Below, piece after piece: positions 1-5,559 of a stretch of 8,158 nt of DNA (position 1 is the first letter of the stretch; each line of letters opens with the position of its first letter). This DNA comes from an uncultured Bacillota bacterium. GTDB lineage: Bacteria; Bacillota; Clostridia; Peptostreptococcales; Anaerovoracaceae. The stretch covers positions 1 to 8,158 of the forward strand of contig CASEFF010000059.1 in NCBI GenBank assembly GCA_949287115.1, read 5' to 3'. The position numbers and the translations under genes are program-made. The notes below the pieces were generated by a model. That model worked only from the letters and a program-made list of their open reading frames with translations, was not told the origin of the DNA and did no database searches.

Positions 1-99
1 CTGTGGAAATTTCTGTACAGCGATAAGCCTATAATAGGTATTGTAAAACCGGAGGCATTGGCCGCATCACAAATAAGGACAGAAAGTAGAGGGGCGCTA

Positions 100-693
100 A
101 TGAAATACATAGTTCTTGATCTTGAATGGAATCAGCCTGTTTCAAATCGACGCATAGTTAAAACTCCTATAAGGCTTGCCGGAGAAATAATTCAGATAGG
201 TGCAGTTAAGTTAGATGAAAATCTTAAGACCATTGACACTTTTGAAGTAATGGTGTCGCCTGTTTACTATACAAAAATGAATCGTCGTGTACACGAAGTG
301 ACCCGTTTAAATGAAGAAGATGTTTTCAAGGGAATTGACTTTCAGACTGCAATAATGCTTTTCAAAGAGTGGTGTGAAAAGGATAAGGAAGAGTACATGT
401 TTTTTACATGGGGAGCAGATGACGTTTATATGCTGGAAGATAATCTTTACATTCACAACATGAGCGCTTCATGGCTTCCGGAAGTGTGCGATGCGCAGAT
501 TATGTTTGATGACCAGATAACAATGGAGGACAGAAGATTTTCATTAAGTTATGCCATTTGGAAATTTGGAATAAAACCGTTATCTGCTCATGATGCTTTA
601 AACGACGCTAAAAATACGGCGGAAGTGATGAGGCGTCTTGATGTGGACGATTGGCTGAGAGAAGAGCCTTTTGATCGAGAAAGCTATGCATAA
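100..693 (+). CDS. DEDDh-family 3'-5' exonuclease (RNase T / KapD-like)
   Basis: A 197-residue protein with the DEDDh exonuclease fold signature, expected to remove nucleotides from 3' ends using two metal ions. Visible motifs are Exo I (VLDLEWNQ, D7 and E9), a candidate Exo II acid at D107/D108 in WGADD, and Exo III with H164 and D169 in HDALND. The length fits single-domain members such as KapD-like proteins; nothing else is fused to it. I chose ATG at 100 because the first catalytic motif follows at once and AGAGGGG (88-94) sits 5 bases upstream. The same frame opens at TTG 58, but GGAGG (51-55) would be only 2 bases from it and the extra 14 residues look non-conserved. The gene is AT-richer than the downstream operon (a sampled 60-base line is about 42% GC) and uses TTA codons. 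Whether the substrate is RNA or DNA cannot be told. The family call is firm; the physiological role is unknown. Confidence 0.85.
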   Translation: MKYIVLDLEWNQPVSNRRIVKTPIRLAGEIIQIGAVKLDENLKTIDTFEVMVSPVYYTKMNRRVHEVTRLNEEDVFKGIDFQTAIMLFKEWCEKDKEEYMFFTWGADDVYMLEDNLYIHNMSASWLPEVCDAQIMFDDQITMEDRRFSLSYAIWKFGIKPLSAHDALNDAKNTAEVMRRLDVDDWLREEPFDRESYA

Positions 694-800
694 GCTCATA
701 ATAGAAAACCTTTACATCTGTATGATATAAAAGGAATAAAGCTGATATGAATGCTAAACCATCGGAAGACTTATGAGAAAACTAAAACCTTATGGAAAAT

Positions 801-926
801 CATGGTGAGACAGCCGGACCATGCCGAAAGACAGCCAAACCCGTCTTTTGACAGAGTACGGCGAAGCAGGCCTTCGCAGTTGCCTGAGGCACGACACAAG
901 GGGTAAATCTTGACTAACCGGCTGTC
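801..926 (+). ncRNA. Candidate structured RNA with loop-to-downstream pairings (unassigned)
   Basis: Seen by eye on the + strand: hairpin A pairs CATGGT (801-806) with ACCATG (818-823). Hairpin B pairs AAAGAC (827-832) with GTCTTT (843-848). Hairpin C pairs GCGAAG (861-866) with CTTCGC (872-877). Hairpin D pairs CAAG (897-900) with CTTG (909-912). Each of loops A to C has a complement further on: GACAGCCGG (809-817, loop A) with CCGGCTGTC (918-926), 9 bp; ACCC (839-842, loop B) with GGGT (901-904, loop D), 4 bp; CAGGC (867-871, loop C) with GCCTG (882-886), 5 bp. This density of nested and pseudoknotted pairing suggests a folded RNA, but I match it to no riboswitch or ribozyme family I know. 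Against it: no clear upstream promoter, no terminator, and its 3' end overlaps the fab promoter. The strand is not proven. Confidence 0.35.
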
Positions 927-938
927 GGATAGTATTAT
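910..938 (+). promoter_or_regulatory. Sigma-A promoter of the fab operon
   Basis: The -35 box TTGACT (910-915) and -10 box TATTAT (933-938) are separated by exactly 17 bp, each one base from consensus. Transcription should start near 945, at the left edge of the operator at 944-978, and read into fabK about 155 bases downstream. This is the only strong promoter I see for the operon; the gaps between later genes lack comparable boxes. Confidence 0.8.
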
Positions 939-943
939 ATAAA

Positions 944-978
944 TAGTTTGATAATCAAAATATTTGATTACAAAACTA
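944..978 (+). promoter_or_regulatory. FabT-type operator, 35-bp compound palindrome
   Basis: TTTGATAATCAAA (947-959) is a perfect palindrome around its central base. It is the reverse complement of TTTGATTATCAAA, the core I remember for FabT sites of streptococci and lactococci. It overlaps a second inverted repeat, TAATCAAAATATTTGATTA (952-970), and the outer arms TAGTTT (944-949) and AAACTA (973-978) are also complementary. The whole element is two-fold symmetric around base 961, with 14 of 17 positions pairing. It therefore holds one exact FabT site and a second degenerate one (963-975, 11 of 13 matches), with centres 16 bp apart. It lies at the predicted transcription start, so bound protein should block initiation. 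The obvious ligand is the FabT-like domain encoded at 5560-7026. Confidence 0.8.
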
Positions 979-1099
979 AATGGCATAATTCGATCGATAA
1001 AACATGGCCGGCGCGCGAATCGGGCTCATATTGCATGTTGGGCGTGGATCGGGCGAAGGCATGAGTGAGGACCTGTAAGAGACATGAGGAGGGATAAAT

Positions 1100-2053
1100 A
1101 TGGTGAATGTTTGTGAGATATTGGGGACGCGATACCCGATAATCCAGGGAGCCATGGCAAGGATAGCCGAGTGCAATCTGGCGGCGGCTGTCAGCAACGG
1201 CGGCGGCCTGGGTATAATCGCGGCCGGCGGACAGACTGCAGACTGGCTCAGAGATCAGATAAAGAAGACGAGGGAAATGACGGACAAGCCTTTCGGTGTC
1301 AACATCATGTTGCTGGCTGACAACGTGGATGAGCTGATGGACGTGGTGTGTGAGGAAAAGGTGCCGGTAGTCACAACGGGCGCGGGAAATCCCGGCAAAT
1401 ACATCGCCAAGCTCAAGGAGCACGGCATAAAGGTCATACCGGTAGTTGCCAACGTGACGCTGGCCGTAAGGGTGCAGAGAGCGGGAGCCGATGCTGTGGT
1501 GGCAGAAGGTACCGAAGCTGGCGGACACATAGGCGAGACAACGACGATGGCTCTGGTGCCGCAGATGGTCGACGCTCTGGACATACCGGTCATAGCGGCA
1601 GGCGGCGTGGCCGACGGCAGAGGCATAGCGGCTGCCTATATGCTGGGAGCAAAAGGCGTTCAGGTGGGTACGAGATTCCTCGTTGCAAACGAATGTATCA
1701 TACATCAGGGATACAAGGATGCCATACTCAAGGCGAAGGATTCGTCAACGGTAGCAACCGGCAGGAGCACGGGACACCCTGTGAGGATAATCAAGAACAA
1801 GCTGGCAAGGAAGATACTCTCGCTGGAAAAGCAGAACGCGCCTGAGGAAGAGATAAACGAGCTCTGCACAGGAACGCTGGCGGCGGCGGTGAGAGACGGA
1901 GATGCCGATAACGGCAACATTATGTCGGGTCAGATAGCGGGACTCGTGCATAAGGAACAGCCGGCGGCTGAGATGATAGAAGAGATGTTCAAGGAGGCGG
2001 AAAAGATCTATGAAGATAGGAATAGTATTTGCAGGGCAGGGAGCGCAGTATAG
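1100..2053 (+). CDS. fabK: Enoyl-[acyl-carrier-protein] reductase II, FMN-dependent
   Basis: A 317-residue cytoplasmic flavoprotein that carries out the last reduction of each elongation cycle, turning trans-2-enoyl-ACP into acyl-ACP with FMN and NAD(P)H. It is a TIM barrel of the nitronate monooxygenase/FabK superfamily. The N-terminal PIIQGAMA (13-20) and GGGLGII (34-40) are family motifs, EGTEAGGHIG (136-145) carries the conserved active-site H143, and AAGGVADG (166-173) with VGTRF (189-193) forms the FMN phosphate site. The C-terminal GD...G...SGQIAGLV pattern (267-283) is typical of FabK rather than of true nitronate monooxygenases, and the fab neighbours agree. The start at 1100 has AGGAGGG 6 bases upstream and is the first gene after the operator. 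The last 14 or so residues are read through the start of fabD in another frame and look unlike a FabK tail. No FabI is seen here. Confidence 0.95.
   Translation: MVNVCEILGTRYPIIQGAMARIAECNLAAAVSNGGGLGIIAAGGQTADWLRDQIKKTREMTDKPFGVNIMLLADNVDELMDVVCEEKVPVVTTGAGNPGKYIAKLKEHGIKVIPVVANVTLAVRVQRAGADAVVAEGTEAGGHIGETTTMALVPQMVDALDIPVIAAGGVADGRGIAAAYMLGAKGVQVGTRFLVANECIIHQGYKDAILKAKDSSTVATGRSTGHPVRIIKNKLARKILSLEKQNAPEEEINELCTGTLAAAVRDGDADNGNIMSGQIAGLVHKEQPAAEMIEEMFKEAEKIYEDRNSICRAGSAV
1991..1997 (+). promoter_or_regulatory. fabD ribosome binding site inside fabK
   Basis: AAGGAGG lies within the fabK coding sequence, 12 bases before the fabD ATG at 2010. The spacing is on the long side. Because fabK continues 44 bases past this start, ribosomes finishing fabK cross the fabD start, which suggests translational coupling. 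Confidence 0.6.
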
Positions 2054-2990
2054 CGGAATGGGAAAGGATCTCTACGATGCCTATCCCGAAGCAAAAGAGA
2101 TATTCGACATGGCAGGCGACCAGGTCAAGGAGTGGTGCTTCAACGGCGATGAAGAGACGCTCAAGCAGACTCACGTGACGCAGCCTACCATCTATACCAC
2201 GACCATGGCGGCTTACAGGGCGCTGATGGCGGAACTTGAAAAGGCGGGCATCGCCGACAAGCTGGAGGTCGACGCGCTGGCGGGATTCAGTCTCGGCGAG
2301 TATTCGGCGCTCACGGCGGCAGGAGCCATAGATGAGATAAGCAAGGGCATCGATATCGTTTCAAAGCGCGGAGTGCTGATGCAGCAGGCGGGACTTGACG
2401 ATGAAGGCAATGCCAAAGGCGGCATGGCAGCCGGTATCGGCGACAGGCAGGCCATACTTGAGGCGGTGGAAGAAGCCAGAGAAGACGGCATACTGGAAGG
2501 CGTCAACTTCAACTCGCCGGTACAGACGGTGGTAGCAGGAGACAAGGCTGCGCTCAAGCGTTTCAGAAGGGCTGCGAAGGCAAAGGGCGTCAAGGCCATA
2601 CCTCTCGGGGTGAGCACGGCATTCCACAGCCCGATGATGGTGCCGGCGGCTGAAAAGCTGAGGGACGTGCTGAAAGAAGCGGGTCTCAAAGCGCCTGAAA
2701 TGAAGGTCTATGCCAACGTTACGGCAGACGACATGATGAAGGATCTCGGCGGCGGTGATGTGAGCGAATATCTGATCGATATGCTGGCAAGACAGGCCAT
2801 GAGTCCCGTTTACTGGGAAGAGATCCTCAGAAAGTTCGAAGCTGACGGAGTGAAGGCGATCATCGAGGTCGGTCCGGGAAAGACGCTGACGGGGCTGACG
2901 AAGAAGACGTGTCCTGAGATAGAGGCTCTCCATGTGGAAAACGTGGAGACGCTGCAGGAAACGGTGCAGAAGCTGAAGGAAATGGTTTAG
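2010..2990 (+). CDS. fabD: Malonyl-CoA:ACP transacylase
   Basis: A 326-residue cytoplasmic acyltransferase that moves malonyl groups from CoA to ACP, supplying the extender unit for FabF. GQGAQ (9-13) is the conserved oxyanion-side motif, GFSLGEYSA (92-100) holds nucleophile S94, R120 (SKRG) is the expected malonyl carboxylate ligand, and H206 in STAFHSP is the catalytic base; VGPGKTLTGL near the C-terminus is also typical. The length is slightly above the usual 305-315. The nucleophile elbow reads GFSLG rather than the commoner GHSLG. The start is fixed by GQGAQ only eight residues in, although it overlaps the fabK 3' end by 44 bases in a different frame. fabG follows after 43 bases. Confidence 0.95.
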   Translation: MKIGIVFAGQGAQYSGMGKDLYDAYPEAKEIFDMAGDQVKEWCFNGDEETLKQTHVTQPTIYTTTMAAYRALMAELEKAGIADKLEVDALAGFSLGEYSALTAAGAIDEISKGIDIVSKRGVLMQQAGLDDEGNAKGGMAAGIGDRQAILEAVEEAREDGILEGVNFNSPVQTVVAGDKAALKRFRRAAKAKGVKAIPLGVSTAFHSPMMVPAAEKLRDVLKEAGLKAPEMKVYANVTADDMMKDLGGGDVSEYLIDMLARQAMSPVYWEEILRKFEADGVKAIIEVGPGKTLTGLTKKTCPEIEALHVENVETLQETVQKLKEMV

Positions 2991-3033
2991 TCCGGGCGTA
3001 TGACGCAACAGGCGGAACGGAGGAAATGAAGAT

Positions 3034-3777
3034 ATGTTAAAGGGTAAAACAGCGGTCATAACCGGAGGTGTCAGAGGCATCGGAAAGGCTATCGCGAAGG
3101 CATTCTGTGAGAACGGAGCCAATGTCATACTCTGCTACAGGAGCAATGATGCGGAAGCCGAAAAGACGGCGGCGGAGCTGATGGATCTGGGCCCTGAGGT
3201 GCGCATAGTCAAAGGCGATGTGGCCGATCCGGAGACTGCAAAGAAGGTGGCGGAGCTGATAAAGACGGATTTCGACAAGAAAGTGGATATCCTCGTCAAC
3301 AACGCCGGTATCACCAACGATAAGCTGATGATGAGGATGAGCGACGAGGACTTTACGAGAGTCATAGATGCAAACCTCAACGGAGCGTTTTACATGATGA
3401 AGGAGCTTTCGTCCCTCATGGTGAAGAAGAGGAGCGGCGTCATCATAAACATGGCGTCCGTATCGGGTCTCAAAGGCAATCCGGCTCAGGTCAATTACAG
3501 CGCTTCCAAGGCCGGTATCGTGGGCATGACCCTTTCGGCGGCAAAGGAGCTGGGAAGGCGCGGCATAAGGGTCAACGCCATAGCTCCGGGATTCATCGAG
3601 ACCGATATGACGGCGGTGCTGACGGACGAACAGAAGGAAGCAGCAGCGGCCAACATAACGCTGGGAAGGCTCGGAAAGCCGGAAGACATAGCCAACACGG
3701 CCCTGTTCCTGGCATCGGATATGGGTTCGTACATAACGGGTCAGGTCATAGCCGTCGACGGCGGGATAATAATGTAG
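3034..3777 (+). CDS. fabG: 3-oxoacyl-[acyl-carrier-protein] reductase
   Basis: A 247-residue short-chain dehydrogenase/reductase that reduces 3-ketoacyl-ACP to 3-hydroxyacyl-ACP with NADPH. The cofactor motif is TGGVRGIG (10-17), NNAG is at 89-92, and the catalytic tetrad is N114, S142, Y155 and K159 (NYSASK). PGFIETDMT (about 185-193) and the C-terminal ITGQVIAVDGG match FabG closely rather than other SDRs. The length is the family norm. GGAGG (3019-3023) lies 10 bases upstream of the ATG. It sits between fabD and fabF as in many Firmicute FAS operons, but with no acpP after it. Confidence 0.95.
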   Translation: MLKGKTAVITGGVRGIGKAIAKAFCENGANVILCYRSNDAEAEKTAAELMDLGPEVRIVKGDVADPETAKKVAELIKTDFDKKVDILVNNAGITNDKLMMRMSDEDFTRVIDANLNGAFYMMKELSSLMVKKRSGVIINMASVSGLKGNPAQVNYSASKAGIVGMTLSAAKELGRRGIRVNAIAPGFIETDMTAVLTDEQKEAAAANITLGRLGKPEDIANTALFLASDMGSYITGQVIAVDGGIIM

Positions 3778-3815
3778 CGCGGGAGCATAGCAGGAGCGCG
3801 ACGAGTTTATTGCAG

Positions 3816-3857
3816 GCCCGGCTGCGCCGGGCAACCTGATGTCGTCTTTCGGACGAC
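3816..3857 (+). other. Two tandem hairpins in the fabG-fabF gap
   Basis: The 102-bp gap (3778-3879) contains a GC-rich hairpin, GCCCGG (3816-3821) with CCGGGC (3827-3832), loop CTGCG, and a second one, GTCGTC (3841-3846) with GACGAC (3852-3857), loop TTTCG. Neither is followed by a T run, so they are not standard intrinsic terminators. They may stabilise or mark a processing site in the polycistronic mRNA. AGGAGG (3869-3874) for fabF follows. Confidence 0.5.
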
Positions 3858-3879
3858 GGACATATATTAGGAGGAATTT

Positions 3880-5112
3880 ATGGAAAAGAGAGTAGTAGTT
3901 ACGGGGATCGGCGTGGTATCTCCGGTAGGTAACGATATAGCTTCCATGTGGGAGTCCATAAAGAACGGAAAGCACGGTATAGCGCAGATAACGAGATTCG
4001 ATCTTGAAGGCCACAAGGTGACGCTGGCGGCAGAGGTAAAGGATTTCGATTACGGCGACAGGAGAGCTGCCAAGAGGCTGGATATCGCCGATCAGTATGC
4101 GCTGGTGGCGGCGAGAGAAGCCGTGGCAGACAGCGGCATAGTCAGCGGGGAGAACGTTAATCCCGACAGGTTCGGCGTATACGGCGGAACGGGAATAGGA
4201 GGCCTTGCGACGCTGGAGAGCGAAGTCACGAAGTGTGTAAAGAAGGGCACTCCGGGCAGAGCGTCCGCGCTGCTTGTTCCGATGATGATGCCTAACGCCG
4301 TTGCCGGTAACATCTCCATGGAGTTCAAGGCAAAGGGAGCAAGCTTCGGCATAGTTTCCGCATGCGCTGCCGGAACCCACAACATCGGCGAGGCGTACAG
4401 GAACATAAAGCACGGATACAACGACGTAGTTATCGCGGGAGGCGCGGAATCGGTGCTGGCGCCGGTATCGTTTTCGGGTTTTTCCAACATGACGGCAATG
4501 AATCCTACGACAGATCCCGACAGGGCGTCCATACCGTTCGATGTAGAAAGGAACGGCTTCATACTGGGCGAAGGCGCAGGCTGGCTCGTGATGGAGGAGC
4601 TGGAGCATGCAAAGGCACGCGGAGCAAATATACTGGCGGAAGTCGTAGGATACGGAGCCACATCGGATGCATATCACATCACGTCGCCTGACCCTGAGGG
4701 AGAAGGAGCGGCAAAGGCAATAAAGATGGCCATAGAAGACGCCGGCATCACGCCTGACGATATAGATTACATAAACGCCCACGGTACGGGAACGCCGTAC
4801 AATGATGCCTTTGAGACAATAGCCATAAAGAAGGTGTTCGGAGACGACACGAAGGTGCCTGTAAGCTCGACGAAGAGCATGACGGGTCATCTGCTGGGAG
4901 CTGCCGGAGGTCTTGAGGCTGTGATATGCGTGAAGGCCATACAGGAAGGATTCATTCCGCCTACGGCAGGACTTCTGAAGCAGGATCCGGAGCTGGATCT
5001 CGACTACGTTCCGGTAGAGGGCAGGGAAGCGGATCTCAAATACGTGCTGTCCAACTCGCTGGGATTCGGCGGTCATAACGCGACGCTCATCATGAAGAAG
5101 TATGAAGACTAG
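3880..5112 (+). CDS. fabF: 3-oxoacyl-[acyl-carrier-protein] synthase II
   Basis: A 410-residue thiolase-fold condensing enzyme that joins malonyl-ACP to the growing acyl-ACP with loss of CO2. The Cys-His-His triad is visible: C162 in SACAAGTH, H301 in HGTGTPYND and H337 in MTGHLLGAAGG; K332 is the usual conserved Lys and F396 in GFGGHN the gating Phe. The N-terminus MEKRVVVTGIG and the length are typical of KAS II. The C-H-H set separates it from FabH, which has C-H-N. AGGAGG lies 5 bases before the ATG. The next gene follows after 12 bases, its ribosome binding site overlapping the fabF stop codon. Confidence 0.95.
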   Translation: MEKRVVVTGIGVVSPVGNDIASMWESIKNGKHGIAQITRFDLEGHKVTLAAEVKDFDYGDRRAAKRLDIADQYALVAAREAVADSGIVSGENVNPDRFGVYGGTGIGGLATLESEVTKCVKKGTPGRASALLVPMMMPNAVAGNISMEFKAKGASFGIVSACAAGTHNIGEAYRNIKHGYNDVVIAGGAESVLAPVSFSGFSNMTAMNPTTDPDRASIPFDVERNGFILGEGAGWLVMEELEHAKARGANILAEVVGYGATSDAYHITSPDPEGEGAAKAIKMAIEDAGITPDDIDYINAHGTGTPYNDAFETIAIKKVFGDDTKVPVSSTKSMTGHLLGAAGGLEAVICVKAIQEGFIPPTAGLLKQDPELDLDYVPVEGREADLKYVLSNSLGFGGHNATLIMKKYED

Positions 5113-5124
5113 GAGGAACGCGCC

Positions 5125-5550
5125 ATGTTGATGAACAAGGATCAGATAAAGGAAGTGATCCCCCACAGAGAACCGTTCCTGCTGGTGGATCAGGTGGAAG
5201 AGCTGGAAGTGGGCAAGTCCATCGTGGCGACCAAGTTCGTGACGGAGGATGAGTACTACTTTCAGGGACATTTCCCGGGTCAGCCTATCATGCCGGGAGT
5301 GCTGATAGTGGAGTCTCTGGCGCAGGCAGGCGCCATAGCGCTCCTTTCCATGCCCGAGAACAAGGGCAAACTGGCTGTGTTCGGAGCCATAAAGAACGCA
5401 AGGTTCAAAAAACAGGTCGTTCCCGGCGACACGCTGACATTGAACGTGACGCTGGACAGGCTCAGGAGCAGCACTGGGACCGGTATCGCCGAGGCTTATG
5501 TAGGCGATGTTCTGGCATGCAAATGCGAGATAATGTTCGCCTTCAGTTAG
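5125..5550 (+). CDS. fabZ: 3-hydroxyacyl-[acyl-carrier-protein] dehydratase
   Basis: A 141-residue hot-dog fold enzyme that removes water from 3-hydroxyacyl-ACP to give trans-2-enoyl-ACP for FabK. The IPHREPFLLVD motif (12-22) and the catalytic pair H49 (GHFPGQPIMPG) and E63 (VLIVE) are intact, and the length is normal. AGGAGG (5111-5116) is 8 bases before ATG 5125; a second in-frame ATG at 5131 could also serve. Sequence alone does not show whether it also isomerises the double bond, as FabN-type enzymes do, so FabZ is the conservative call. Its stop codon overlaps the ribosome binding site of the next gene. Confidence 0.93.
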   Translation: MLMNKDQIKEVIPHREPFLLVDQVEELEVGKSIVATKFVTEDEYYFQGHFPGQPIMPGVLIVESLAQAGAIALLSMPENKGKLAVFGAIKNARFKKQVVPGDTLTLNVTLDRLRSSTGTGIAEAYVGDVLACKCEIMFAFS

Positions 5551-5559
5551 GAGACTGAC

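Larger units (their letters stand above)
694..1099 (+). other. Intergenic control region between exonuclease and fab operon
   Basis: A 406-bp gap without a convincing protein gene. From 694 to about 800 it is AT-rich and I see no clear terminator (no GC-rich hairpin followed by a T run) and no good promoter. From about 801 to 926 there are several hairpins (separate entry). Positions 910-938 are a sigma-A promoter and 944-978 an operator (separate entries). Positions 979-1099 would be a leader of about 120 nt ending in AGGAGGG (1087-1093), 6 bases before the fabK ATG. A 24-codon ORF (1004-1078) lies in the leader but has no ribosome binding site, so I do not call it. Confidence 0.7.

Noticed and set aside
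30..35. TATAAT as a -10 box for the exonuclease gene
   Set aside because: The hexamer is perfect, but no acceptable -35 lies 16-18 bp upstream and there is no TGn extension; the window edge limits judgement.
58..99. TTG 58 as the exonuclease start
   Set aside because: GGAGG ends only 2 bases before it, the 14 added residues do not resemble the family, and ATG 100 places the Exo I motif where homologs have it.
709..734. CCTTT/AAAGG inverted repeat as a terminator for the exonuclease
   Set aside because: The stem is only 5 bp and AT-rich with a 16-nt loop and no T tract.
771..986. A 71-codon minus-strand ORF in the intergenic region
   Set aside because: It crosses the fab promoter and operator and the hairpin cluster; no ribosome binding site or known domain was recognised.
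1004..1078. A 24-codon ORF in the fabK leader
   Set aside because: It has no Shine-Dalgarno sequence before its ATG, no run of regulatory codons and no terminator/antiterminator structure, so nothing supports it as a leader peptide.
3840..3868. TATATT (3863-3868) as a -10 box for a separate fabF promoter
   Set aside because: The position 17 bp upstream bears almost no resemblance to TTGACA and falls in a hairpin stem.
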